Notes: generated by a model from the sequence alone, not told the origin. A stretch of DNA of 64,000 nucleotides from Ramlibacter tataouinensis (GCF_001580455.1 NZ_CP010951.1:4117001-4181000); one strand, 5' to 3'; positions 30,584 through 38,262 are shown, counted from the first letter of the stretch. A program made the numbers and translations.

Positions 30584-33337
30584 TCACCGCGGGTTGAACG
30601 TCGCCGTGACGTCCAACGCACTGTTGATCGTTACGATGCATGTGTTCGAGGTGCCCGCACAAGCGCCACCCCAGCCTGCAAAGACACTCTGGCCAGTGGG
30701 TTTGACTGTCAAGGTGACTGTCGCGCCGCTGGCAAACGGGGCCGTGCAAGTCCCACCGCAGCTGATGCCGGCCGGGGCACTGTTGATGTTTCCTTTGCCG
30801 GTGCCGAGCTTGGTTACCCTCAGCACAGACGTCGGGGCAGTGACTGTGAAAGGCAAGGCAGCGGTCGCGGCGCCTCCCGGATTGAGCACGGTGACCTGGG
30901 CGGTACCTGTCGCCGCGATGTCGGCCGCCGTGATGGCAGCACTCAACTGGGTGGCGCTGACGAAGGTGGTGGTGCGGGCGGTGCCATTCCACCGCACGGT
31001 CGATCCGGCAACGAAATTGGTGCCGTTGGCCGTGAGCGTGAAGGCGGGCCCTCCTGCTGTCGCGGTGCTCGGGACGAGCGAGCCCAGTGTCGGAGCCGGC
31101 GGCGGCGCGGCAGCGATCGTGAAAGGCAGGGCAGCGGACGCGGCGCCTCCCGGATTGAGCACGGTGACCTGGGCGGTACCTGTCGCCGCGATGTCGGCCG
31201 CCGTGATGGCAGCACTCAACTGGGTGGCGCTGACGAAGGTGGTGGTTCGGGCGGTGCCATTCCACCGCACCGTCGACCCGGCAACGAAATTGGTGCCGTT
31301 GGCCGTGAGCGTGAAGGCGGGCCCTCCTGCCGTCGCGCTGCTCGGGACGAGCGAGCCCAGTGTCGGCGCCGGCGGCGGCGCGGCCGCGATCGTGAAAGGC
31401 AGGGCAGCGGACGCGGCGCCTCCCGGATTGAGCACGGTGACCTGGGCGGTGCCTGTCGCCGCGATGTCGGCCGCCGTGATGGCAGCGCTCAACTGGGTGG
31501 CACTGACGAAGGTGGTGGTGCGGGCGGTGCCATTCCACCGCACCGTCGACCCGGCAACGAAATTGGTGCCGTTGGCCGTGAGCGTGAAGGCGGGCCCTCC
31601 TGCCGTCGCGCTGCTCGGGACGAGCGAGCCCAGTGTCGGCGCCGGCGGCGGCGCGGCCGCGATCGTGAAAGGCAAGGCGGCGGACGCCGCGCCTCCCGGA
31701 TTGAGCACGGTGACCTGGGCGGTACCTGTCGCCGCGATGTCGGCCGCCGTGATGGCAGCACTCAACTGGGTGGCGCTGACGAAGGTGGTGGTTCGGGCGG
31801 TGCCATTCCAACGCACCGTCGATCCGGCAACGAAATTGGTGCCGTTGGCCGTGAGCGTGAAGGCGGGCCCTCCTGCTGTCGCGCTGCTCGGGGCGAGCGA
31901 GCCCAGTGTCGGAGCCGGCGGCGGGGGCGGCGGCGCTCCGCTGCCGATCCGCACGACAGTGGCCACGGATGGCACGCCACTGCCGTTGACCAGGAAGAGC
32001 ATGTAGTGTCCGGGCGGCGCCAGGTTCGCGTTGGCTGGCGTCGTAATGCCGAGCGTGCCTGTTCCAGCGGTGAACGGCAGCGTGGACATACGCTGGTTCT
32101 CGTTGAACCCGTGCGTGACGGACCCCAGCCGGATCAGCGTCACTTTCTGGATGCTTGCAGCGTCCGGACTCTCAACGGTGATTTGTTGGCCGTATCCCAT
32201 CGACGCTGGCGCTGTCGTGATGACCGGGCGTGCTCCCTTGAACAGGTACGGCGGTGAAAAGACCTCTGCTTCGAAGTGGCCGTCGCCACCGCCCGTGATT
32301 ACACGCCCATCGGGCAGGAGCAGCGCCATGGAGTGGTAGAGCCTTGGCACCGTTGCGTTCGCGAGGCGGGTCCACGTCTCCGTGGCCGGGTTCCACAACT
32401 CCGTTGCCAAGACCGGCGTGGTTTCATTGTTGAAGCCGGAGCCCGATGTGCCTCCAGTGACCAGCACGGTCCCATCGGGCAGCAAAGTGGAGTTGAGATG
32501 GCGCCGGGCGAAGCTCATTGAAGCGACTGCGCGCCAGGCGGGAGCCGGCACGCTCAGGTCGATCACATGCGTCACCGATCCGGGCGGGTTGTCATTCCCT
32601 CCCATCATCACGACCTTCCCGTCGGCGTACATGGCCGCCGAATTGCCATCGCGCCAACCGCCGCTGCGGACATTCATTCCACTCCATGCACCGGTCCCGG
32701 CGGTGTCCAGCCAGAACGTGAAGTCCCCAGGTCCGAGCATGGCCAGCCTGCCATTCGGCGCCACGAACATCTCCGGGTAATAAGAGACTTCCAACTGTGC
32801 GTTCGTCAAGTCGCGCCATGTTCTGCTCGCTGCCTGGTACACCTGCGGTAGCGGATTGCGGCCCACGCTCGTGTCGATGTTGCCCGACGTCACGAGCGCA
32901 TCGCCGTTCGGCAGCGCCGTCACTGTCGGATACCAGCGTCCCGCGTTCATGTCGGGCTCCCTCGACCAGGTATTCGTAGCCGGGTCGAACACGCTGACGT
33001 TCGCAAGTCCGACTTCGTCCACGACATGTCCGCCGGCCACCAGCAGGCGTCCGTCCGCCAGCAGGGCGTGACCCGCGCAGAAGATGTCGTAACCTGCACC
33101 GGGCAGCGCGGTGATCGCCTGGCTGCTGGGGTCCCACAGGTACGGCTGGTTGCCGGGGCGGCCCCACATCATCACTTTGCCGTTCGGGAGCAGGTGACTG
33201 TGGATCGGTATCACCGGGAAGTCCTGCAATCGGGTCCACTGGCCCGTCGTTTGTGCGTTCGCAGCGCCCGGCGAGAGGAAGGCGGCCATGCCCACCAGAC
33301 ATGACAGCGCGGCGGCAACGATCTTGCGCGACATCAT
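30584..33337 (-). CDS. Secreted galactose-oxidase-like copper radical oxidase with four repeat domains
   Basis: The product is 917 residues with a signal peptide (cleavage near residue 28, ANAQ). A Kelch-type propeller is followed by the DUF1929 domain (about 375-465). The galactose-oxidase active site is all there by motif: Cys87 (FCAGH) and Tyr136 (RWYPT) for the thioether cofactor, Tyr334-His335 (YHSMALLLPDGR) and His409 (THGFNENQR) as copper ligands. Then come four 91-residue IPT/TIG-like repeats and a C-terminal domain with KLGTGKGNINS and CGGTC (bacterial repeat type). It probably oxidises an alcohol or aldehyde outside the cell, making peroxide. Its ATG overlaps the upstream HAF gene stop. 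Confidence 0.9.
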   Translation of the reverse strand: MMSRKIVAAALSCLVGMAAFLSPGAANAQTTGQWTRLQDFPVIPIHSHLLPNGKVMMWGRPGNQPYLWDPSSQAITALPGAGYDIFCAGHALLADGRLLVAGGHVVDEVGLANVSVFDPATNTWSREPDMNAGRWYPTVTALPNGDALVTSGNIDTSVGRNPLPQVYQAASRTWRDLTNAQLEVSYYPEMFVAPNGRLAMLGPGDFTFWLDTAGTGAWSGMNVRSGGWRDGNSAAMYADGKVVMMGGNDNPPGSVTHVIDLSVPAPAWRAVASMSFARRHLNSTLLPDGTVLVTGGTSGSGFNNETTPVLATELWNPATETWTRLANATVPRLYHSMALLLPDGRVITGGGDGHFEAEVFSPPYLFKGARPVITTAPASMGYGQQITVESPDAASIQKVTLIRLGSVTHGFNENQRMSTLPFTAGTGTLGITTPANANLAPPGHYMLFLVNGSGVPSVATVVRIGSGAPPPPPPAPTLGSLAPSSATAGGPAFTLTANGTNFVAGSTVRWNGTARTTTFVSATQLSAAITAADIAATGTAQVTVLNPGGAASAALPFTIAAAPPPAPTLGSLVPSSATAGGPAFTLTANGTNFVAGSTVRWNGTARTTTFVSATQLSAAITAADIAATGTAQVTVLNPGGAASAALPFTIAAAPPPAPTLGSLVPSSATAGGPAFTLTANGTNFVAGSTVRWNGTARTTTFVSATQLSAAITAADIAATGTAQVTVLNPGGAASAALPFTIAAAPPPAPTLGSLVPSTATAGGPAFTLTANGTNFVAGSTVRWNGTARTTTFVSATQLSAAITAADIAATGTAQVTVLNPGGAATAALPFTVTAPTSVLRVTKLGTGKGNINSAPAGISCGGTCTAPFASGATVTLTVKPTGQSVFAGWGGACAGTSNTCIVTINSALDVTATFNPR
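30846..31930. repeat. Four tandem 273-bp repeats within the oxidase gene
   Basis: The motif CGCCTCCCGGATTGAGCACG recurs at 30871, 31144, 31417 and 31690, exactly 273 bp apart. Units differ at only a few positions, mostly synonymous, and each encodes one 91-residue domain. Such near-identity points to recent duplication or ongoing homogenisation. It also produces long false open frames on the plus strand. Confidence 0.95.
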
Positions 33338-34437
33338 GGCGTGGCTCCCGAGCGAACGAGCAGGAAGACCCGGACCGGAAGGTCGTGCGCATCTGCATCA
33401 TGGTCGTGCCCTCCGCTCCCCTGCGCGGGCGCTGCGTGGTGCCCCGCCGCCGGCACATGCCCGATGGCGATGATCGCGCCGCCGGCCGTGATGCCGACGG
33501 CCTTGGTCAGCACGAAAGTCGACGGCGCAACGAGGCTGTTCAGGTCCTGCACGGCACCGCGCGTCCAAAGCACTGCGCGGCTGCCGATGCTGCTGGTAGA
33601 GGTGCCGACGATGTCTCCCGCATTGTTGTTGCCGAATGCCTGACTGAAGTCCCCACCCGGCAGCGTGCCGAGATCGATGACACCGCCGTTGGAAGGCCAC
33701 AAGGCAGCGCGCCGCATGGAAGATGCATCGGACGAGTAGCCGACAACATCGCCACGCGAATTGATCGCATTGGCCTCGCCGGTGGTGTGCCCCGCCAGCA
33801 GCATCAATTCGACTGCAGGTTCTCCACTTCGCCACAAGATCGGCCTTTGCCCGGCAGCAGTGCTGCCGACACCCGACACGTCGCCTCGCTCGTTGATGCC
33901 GGTCGCTCGACTGCGGATTCCAGCAAAGGCGGGCAACGCCGCTGGTGTTCCGTCTGCGTCCCATATCACGGCGCGCTGGCCTCCGACGCCGCTCGAGAAG
34001 CCGACGGCCTGGCCCTGGTTGTTCAAGGCGTAGGCCACGCTGGCGGAGTCGCCCGCAAGTGGAGGCAGTTCCCTGGAGGATCCTGCTCGTGTGCCCACGA
34101 ACGCGCGGACCGCGGTGTGCGCATTCGCGTTGAAGCTGCCCACGTAGGCTCCGACATCGTTGAGTCCGTAGACCACCGCGATGTCGCTGTCGGTCGGCGC
34201 GGCGACCTGCCGCGCGCCACTGGTCTCGAACAACAGTGCGCGCCGGCCCCCACGCGCCTGTGCGCTCTCAAGGATCCCCCCGCCCGAACCCTCACCCGAG
34301 CTGTTGGGGCCACGCACCACCGTCCCGTTGCCTGGCGAGAGGGTGGCAAGGTCGACCACTCTGTAGGTTTGCGCGGCCGCGTTGGCGGCGACAAGACACA
34401 CGGCGATCAGCAGAGGGCTGAGCTTCATCGCAGTCAT
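33334..34437 (-). CDS. Exported HAF-repeat protein with His-rich tail
   Basis: The product is 367 residues with a signal peptide (cleavage near ANAAAQ). It holds a series of HAF-type repeats, each with a pattern like AYALNNQGQAVGFSS, ATGINERGDVSGVGS, ANAINSRGDVVGYSS and AFGNNNAGDIVGTSS followed by a strand ending in LW. The C-terminus has GHVPAAGHHAAPAQGSGGH and then DHDADAHD, a likely metal-binding tail. GGAAGG precedes the ATG at 34437. The stop overlaps the start of the copper oxidase gene, so the two are translated together and may form an extracellular pair. Molecular function unknown. Confidence 0.8.
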   Translation of the reverse strand: MTAMKLSPLLIAVCLVAANAAAQTYRVVDLATLSPGNGTVVRGPNSSGEGSGGGILESAQARGGRRALLFETSGARQVAAPTDSDIAVVYGLNDVGAYVGSFNANAHTAVRAFVGTRAGSSRELPPLAGDSASVAYALNNQGQAVGFSSGVGGQRAVIWDADGTPAALPAFAGIRSRATGINERGDVSGVGSTAAGQRPILWRSGEPAVELMLLAGHTTGEANAINSRGDVVGYSSDASSMRRAALWPSNGGVIDLGTLPGGDFSQAFGNNNAGDIVGTSTSSIGSRAVLWTRGAVQDLNSLVAPSTFVLTKAVGITAGGAIIAIGHVPAAGHHAAPAQGSGGHDHDADAHDLPVRVFLLVRSGATP

Positions 34438-34758
34438 GCATCACCTTCCAGCGTTCACAGCGGCGCGAACGCGCGTGGAATTGTGGAGAATGAGTTGCTA
34501 AAAATCGAATGGGAGAGGTGTAAGTTTGAAACCCATGCGCACGGTCCTCTTACACCAGCCAGTCGGCAGACGAGCTTGCGCTTGGAGGGAGCCGGCGCGG
34601 GTCGAGGGCGCTGAAAGGGGCTTCGGTGGCCACGAAACCCGAGGGAGGCTTACAACTTTGTACCTGCCCGCAAGCTGATCGCGGCCGTGGCACAAGCATT
34701 GGCATTCGCGGTCGTGCTTGCCGGCACGGCCACACCGGACACGTTTCTCGGTCTGGGT
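34438..34758. other. 321-bp intergenic region without a recognisable gene
   Basis: This lies between the HAF gene start and the aquaporin stop, both on the minus strand. It should hold the promoter for the HAF-oxidase pair and the end of the ars operon. The one structure seen is an inverted repeat GGTGTAAG (34517-34524) / CTTACACC (34549-34556) with a 24-nt loop. No convincing coding sequence was found. Confidence 0.5.
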
Positions 34759-35493
34759 TTAGAGCGCTTCGCGCTCGAACACTGAAGCCAGCCACGCGCC
34801 CACGGCCCCGCCCGCGAACTGCGCCAGCACGAAGGCGAGTGCGCTCTCGGGGGCGATGCCGGCAAAGCTGTCGCTCCAAATCCGGCCGAAAACCGCAGCC
34901 GGGTTTGCAAACGACGTGCTTGCAGTGAACCAGTAAGCCGCGCCGATGTAAGCGGCAACCAAGGCGCTTCCTCTACCCGTGGGCGACCGGAGGATGACGA
35001 ACATCAAGCCCGCGGCAGCCACTGCTTCCGCAAGCCACTGGCCCGGACCGGTGCGCATCTTCGAGCTGACCTGCAGGATGCTCGTGTCGAACATCGCATT
35101 GGCAAGCATGGCGCCTGCGAGCGCACCAGTAAGCTGCACCAGGATGTAGAGGGCGGTGAGCGGCCATCGGTCATGGGCGCTCATGTGGCCCCGCCAGGCC
35201 AGCACGACGGTGGCCATCGGGTTGAAGTGTGCGCCGCTGATCGGCGACAGTGTCTCGATCAGGACGTAGAGCGCGAAGACCGTCGCAAGCGTGTTGGCCA
35301 GCAACGCAACTCCCGCGTTGCCGGCGCTGAGGCGTTCGGCCATGATGCCGGAGCCGATCACCGCACACAGCAGCATCGCCGTGCCAACGAATTCGGCAAG
35401 CAGGGCCCGCGGCACGCTTCGGGCATGCGCCAAGGACCCGCCACCATCGTCTGCCGAAGGGACACCTGCCTCGAATTCGGTCGGCGTCGTCAT
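34759..35493 (-). CDS. MIP-family aquaglyceroporin (AqpS-like)
   Basis: The product is 244 residues with six predicted membrane helices and two half-helix motifs. The first is GAHFNPM, an altered NPA box, and the second is SFANPAA, canonical. Its place at the end of an ars cluster matches AqpS-type channels, which let trivalent arsenic leave the cell down its gradient. The start overlaps the stop of the truncated arsC (ATGA). The substrate is inferred from the neighbourhood. Confidence 0.85.
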   Translation of the reverse strand: MTTPTEFEAGVPSADDGGGSLAHARSVPRALLAEFVGTAMLLCAVIGSGIMAERLSAGNAGVALLANTLATVFALYVLIETLSPISGAHFNPMATVVLAWRGHMSAHDRWPLTALYILVQLTGALAGAMLANAMFDTSILQVSSKMRTGPGQWLAEAVAAAGLMFVILRSPTGRGSALVAAYIGAAYWFTASTSFANPAAVFGRIWSDSFAGIAPESALAFVLAQFAGGAVGAWLASVFEREAL

Positions 35494-35648
35494 CCGTGGT
35501 TCGCCAGTTCGCGCGCGGTCTGCCCCAGAGCCATGGATTGGAGCTTGAAGCGGCCTTGCCCGACCGAGTTCAGGAGCGCCTCAGCCAGGATGCTGCGAGC
35601 GGAGTTGTGCGTGCACAGGAACAGCACGTTCAGCGGCTTGGTGTCCAT
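35490..35648 (-). pseudogene. arsC: Truncated LMW-phosphatase-type arsenate reductase
   Basis: Only 52 residues are encoded, against about 140-170 in complete enzymes. The N-terminal strand and P-loop are perfect (NVLFLCTHNSARSILAEALL, with the C-x5-R catalytic loop), but the sequence turns into an unrelated tail after residue 35 and stops. The later Cys residues needed for the reductase cycle are missing. There is no room for the rest in another frame, because the aquaporin gene starts at the stop. The 4-bp overlap keeps translation coupled. It is either a remnant or a minimal P-loop peptide. Confidence 0.8.
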
Positions 35649-35657
35649 GGCGCCTCG

Positions 35658-36113
35658 TCAGCAGCAGGATTTGGCGGGCTCGGGTTTCGCCTCGGGCGAC
35701 GCGCTCGTTGCGCAGCACATCCCGGCTTGCGCCTTCGGCGTGCTGAAAACCGGAATCGAATCGAGGGTATGGAACTGTTCCCAGGCGACGCCCTGGGGAT
35801 CGGTCACCCAGTACTTGTCACTGCGGGCATAGCAGCAGGTCGTCTCGCCTTCGTCAAGGATGGTCAGGTCGGCGCTTGCAGCATGGCCACGGATTTCCGC
35901 CAGCTGCTCCTTGCTGTCGACCTGGATGCCCAGATGGTCGACTCCGGTGGCATCACCGCGCGTAGAGATCGCGAAGTTCACCGGCGGATCGTCCAACATC
36001 CACTTGGCGTAGTCGACCTCGGTGCGGGTGGGCTGCTGGTTGAACATCGCCGAGTAGAAGGCGATGTTCTTGCCGAGATCATTGACGTGAACGTGCACGT
36101 GGAATCGCTTCAT
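35658..36113 (-). CDS. arsI: ArsI-type C-As lyase (VOC/glyoxalase fold)
   Basis: ArsI cleaves the C-As bond of trivalent organoarsenicals using Fe(II) and oxygen. The product is 151 residues from ATG 36113. The expected iron ligands are visible as His in RFHVHVHVND, His in GVDHLGIQV and Glu in WEQFHT, and the vicinal As-binding Cys pair is in ETTCCYARSDKYW. The C-terminus adds further Cys (GMCCATS and a final SCC). It overlaps the 3' end of arsR by 35 bp. CadI-type cadmium-induced proteins are the near relatives; the Cys pair and context favour ArsI. Confidence 0.88.
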   Translation of the reverse strand: MKRFHVHVHVNDLGKNIAFYSAMFNQQPTRTEVDYAKWMLDDPPVNFAISTRGDATGVDHLGIQVDSKEQLAEIRGHAASADLTILDEGETTCCYARSDKYWVTDPQGVAWEQFHTLDSIPVFSTPKAQAGMCCATSASPEAKPEPAKSCC

Positions 36114-36465
36114 GCTGGGTTCTCCTGGTGGATGGGGAAGCACGCCGGGAGGGCTTGCAACGGGTGGCCGTACCACACGGCTCACCTTGACAGCAGTTCT
36201 CGGTCAGGAAGCCGAGCAGACCGTTCATTTGCTCGAAATTCGCCCGATAGATCAGGTTGCGGCCCGCACGCTCCTGGGTGACCAAGCCTGCGTGCAGCAG
36301 TTCCTTGAGATGGAACGACAGCGTGGCTGGCGGCACTTCGAGGTGCTCGGCCAGCACTCCGGGTGTGAGGCCCGCGCCGCCTGCGACCACCAGTTCCCGG
36401 AACACCCGCAGCCGCATGGGCTGTGCAAGCGCCAGGAGCGAGGCAATCACATTTGTTTCTTCCAT
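36079..36465 (-). CDS. arsR: ArsR-family metalloregulatory repressor
   Basis: The product is 128 residues, a winged-helix repressor (LALAQPMRLRVFRELVVAGG, then VPPATLSFHLKELLHAGLV as recognition helix and RNLIYRANFEQMNGLLGFL). Cysteines near the C-terminus (TENCCQGEPCG) are the likely As(III) site, as in the ArsR subgroup that lacks the ELCVCDLC motif. It is the first gene of arsR-arsI-(arsC)-aqpS. An inverted repeat immediately upstream is the likely operator. The last 35 bp overlap arsI. Confidence 0.9.
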   Translation of the reverse strand: MEETNVIASLLALAQPMRLRVFRELVVAGGAGLTPGVLAEHLEVPPATLSFHLKELLHAGLVTQERAGRNLIYRANFEQMNGLLGFLTENCCQGEPCGTATRCKPSRRASPSTRRTQHEAIPRARSRQ

Positions 36466-36467
36466 AT

Positions 36468-36491
36468 TTCCATGATAGTCGAATGATGGAA
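36468..36491. promoter_or_regulatory. Inverted repeat upstream of arsR, candidate ArsR operator
   Basis: TTCCAT (36468-36473) and ATGGAA (36486-36491) form a 24-bp dyad in an AT-rich stretch directly before the arsR start at 36465. ArsR repressors bind such imperfect dyads over their own promoter. The arms are short, so this is a candidate only. Confidence 0.45.
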
Positions 36492-36541
36492 TGAGTGCAA
36501 ATGACCCGGTTTTCACTACAACCCTGGTGGGAGTCGGGCGG

Positions 36542-37015
36542 CTAACCACAGCACCCCGAGCGCGCGGGTGCCGGCAAGTGGTCTTTGGCCTCCCAAGTTG
36601 GCATCGCCAAGTCTTCGAGAATGGTGCAGTCAATCGCCGGTCCGCCGGCGCAAGCGGTGTTGCAGCCGTGGACGAACCTGGACAGGCTTGCTTCCAGCGC
36701 CTGGAGCTCGGCCAGTTTCTTCTGCACCTCCAGCAGGTGCACCTGGGCGATGTCACGCACTTCGGCGCAATCGCGTGAAGGCTGGTCAACCAGGCCGACC
36801 AACTCCCGTACTTGCTCGATCGTGAAGCCGAAGTCGCGACACCTCCGGATGAAGGTGAGCCGCCGGATCGCGGCGTCGTCGTAATGACGCTGGTTGCCTT
36901 GCGTGCGCGGTGCCGCGGGCAACAGGCCCACCTCCTCGTAGTACCGGATGGTCGGTGCGCTGCAGCCGGTTTGCTTCGCGGCGGCTCCAATGGAAAGGGG
37001 CGGGACTGCGCTCAT
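36542..37015 (-). CDS. MerR-family metal-responsive regulator
   Basis: The product is 157 residues from ATG 37015. The MerR helix-turn-helix (SIGAAAKQTGCSAPTIRYYEEVGLL) is followed by the RHYDDAAIRRLTFIRRCRDFGF wing and a dimerisation coiled coil. The metal site has Cys in SRDCAEV, at the position where divalent-metal sensors (MerR, ZntR, PbrR) have Cys and CueR has Ser, plus a CNTACAGGPAIDC loop. This points to a divalent ion such as Hg, Pb, Cd or Zn. It is the last gene of the operon it probably controls through the 19-bp-spacer promoter at 37733. Confidence 0.88.
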   Translation of the reverse strand: MSAVPPLSIGAAAKQTGCSAPTIRYYEEVGLLPAAPRTQGNQRHYDDAAIRRLTFIRRCRDFGFTIEQVRELVGLVDQPSRDCAEVRDIAQVHLLEVQKKLAELQALEASLSRFVHGCNTACAGGPAIDCTILEDLAMPTWEAKDHLPAPARSGCCG

Positions 37016-37029
37016 GGCCGTATCGTAGG

Positions 37030-37395
37030 TCAGGCGCAAGTTGGGCAGCATGGCCGCGGCGCGTCGGGCTTTGTCACCATGGTGGCTGGAAGGAACTGGG
37101 CGAATAGCCATTCGGCAGCCTTGCCGGCACTGGCAGGAGCCGTGATGGTCAGCATGACCTCGCTGGCATCTTCCTTCATGTCGAAATCCAGGAACCGGCA
37201 GCAGTCACGCTCCAGGTCCACGAGGGCCTTCACCTCCGCGGCGGCGTCGGGACGGTATGCCAGCCGAAGCACGCTGCCTCGAAGCTCATGACGCAAGAGG
37301 CTACTCTCTCCCAGACGTCGCAGCCGTTGCAGGCGAGGACCGATGTCGGTGAACTCGAGAGTGCAAGCGAGCGGCGGTCTGTCCATGGCGTCCAT
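37030..37395 (-). CDS. Hypothetical protein with ERDCCRFL motif, metal operon
   Basis: I do not recognise a named function for this 121-residue protein. It has ACTLEFTDIGPRLQRLRRLGE near the start and a central VDLERDCCRFLDFDM motif with a vicinal Cys pair, and it ends CCPTC. The Cys spacing suggests thiophilic metal binding in the cytosol. It lies between the small Cys-rich membrane protein (2 bp away) and the MerR-type regulator (14 bp away), so it belongs to one metal-responsive operon. Confidence 0.7.
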   Translation of the reverse strand: MDAMDRPPLACTLEFTDIGPRLQRLRRLGESSLLRHELRGSVLRLAYRPDAAAEVKALVDLERDCCRFLDFDMKEDASEVMLTITAPASAGKAAEWLFAQFLPATMVTKPDAPRPCCPTCA

Positions 37396-37397
37396 GC

Positions 37398-37688
37398 TCA
37401 GCTCCCGCTCTTGCCACAGGCAGAGCCAGAGTTGCCCGAGCAGCCACAGGTGGTGGCGGCTTCCACCGGCCGCCGGCGACGCCAGGCAAGCACGCCGGCG
37501 ACGGCAGCGAGCGCCACCCCGCCCCCAGCGAGTGGCAACCAGGACTCCATGTGCACGGAGACGGCGCCCATCCCCCCTGCGAACAGTCCGGAGGCACCAA
37601 GGCCCAGCGCGGCGGCGCTGATGATCGGTGCCGCACAACACGCGGCGCAGGCTGCACCGGCTCCGATAACGAGTTTCCAGGGCTTCAT
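37398..37688 (-). CDS. Small Cys-rich membrane protein, MerT/MerC-like in style
   Basis: The product is 96 residues from ATG 37688. A first helix contains the Cys cluster GAACAACCAAPI, a second helix is at about 50-70, and the cytosolic tail is rich in Cys and Gly (TTCGCSGNSGSACGKSGS). The paired Cys in helix 1 recalls mercury transporters, but the overall sequence is not a clear MerT, MerC or MerF. It is the first gene after a MerR-type promoter, so induced metal uptake or handling is likely. Confidence 0.7.
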   Translation of the reverse strand: MKPWKLVIGAGAACAACCAAPIISAAALGLGASGLFAGGMGAVSVHMESWLPLAGGGVALAAVAGVLAWRRRRPVEAATTCGCSGNSGSACGKSGS

Positions 37689-37732
37689 ATCCAAACGACC
37701 TCTGTTGCATGGGCAGGTCGCCCACACTCGGG

Positions 37733-37763
37733 ACAGTAAGACCTCAAGCAACTTGAGGGTCAA
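37733..37763 (-). promoter_or_regulatory. MerR-type promoter with 19-bp spacer and dyad operator
   Basis: On the minus strand the -35 is TTGACC (37763-37758) and the -10 is TACTGT (37738-37733), 19 bp apart. The spacer holds a perfect dyad CCTCAAG-TTG-CTTGAGG (37758-37742). An over-long spacer with a central dyad is the hallmark of MerR-activated promoters. The dyad is close to the SoxR box, although the nearby regulator lacks the SoxR Fe-S Cys motif. Confidence 0.82.
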
Positions 37764-37812
37764 GCCCCCCGAATGCATTTTTCGACGACACGGGCGGAAG
37801 CCACAATGCGCC

Positions 37813-38142
37813 ATGGATGCGCTCAAGACTTTCGGCCTGTTCGTGCTCACCGCGGTCGCGGAAATCGTCGGCTGCTACCTGCCTTACCTCTGGCTCAAAG
37901 AGGACCGCTCGGCCTGGATATTGATTCCGGCCGCAGTGAGCCTGGCGCTGTTCGCTTGGCTCCTGTCGCTGCACCCAACGGCGGCGGGCCGCGTGTACGC
38001 GGCCTACGGCGGCGTCTACGTCGGGGTCGCCATCCTCTGGCTTTGGGCGGTGGACGGCATCCGTCCAAGCACGACGGACTGGGTGGGTGTCGCGGTGAGC
38101 CTGGTCGGGATGGGCATCATCATGTTCGGCCGGCGCGCTTGA
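37813..38142 (+). CDS. YnfA/UPF0060 family small membrane protein
   Basis: The product is 109 residues with four predicted helices. It matches the YnfA pattern: LTAVAEIVGCYLPYLWLKED, ALFAWLLSLHPTAAGRVYAAYGGVYV and TDWVGVAVSLVGMGIIMFGRR. YnfA proteins are relatives of small multidrug resistance transporters and probably act as dimers; the physiological substrate is unclear. It is divergent from the metal operon, with the MerR-type promoter lying upstream of both. Confidence 0.9.
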   Translation: MDALKTFGLFVLTAVAEIVGCYLPYLWLKEDRSAWILIPAAVSLALFAWLLSLHPTAAGRVYAAYGGVYVGVAILWLWAVDGIRPSTTDWVGVAVSLVGMGIIMFGRRA

Positions 38143-38262
38143 ACCGCGAAAGCGGGGGCCTTCGACATCCGAGAACGTGGGTTGCCAGGAGAAAGCGCTA
38201 GAACGACGCACTCCGATCGCGCAGCCATCTACTGCAGCTTCCGACCAGGAGTCCTCGGCCTC

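Noticed and set aside
30545..32257. Long plus-strand open frames (470 and 570 codons) over the repeat region
   Set aside because: They are antisense to the copper oxidase. Their length comes from the 273-bp tandem repeats, whose period is a multiple of three, so open frames persist on both strands.
34580..34758. Possible short plus-strand gene with a hydrophobic stretch next to the aquaporin stop
   Set aside because: There is no good start or ribosome site, it runs antisense into the aquaporin gene, and it has no family resemblance.
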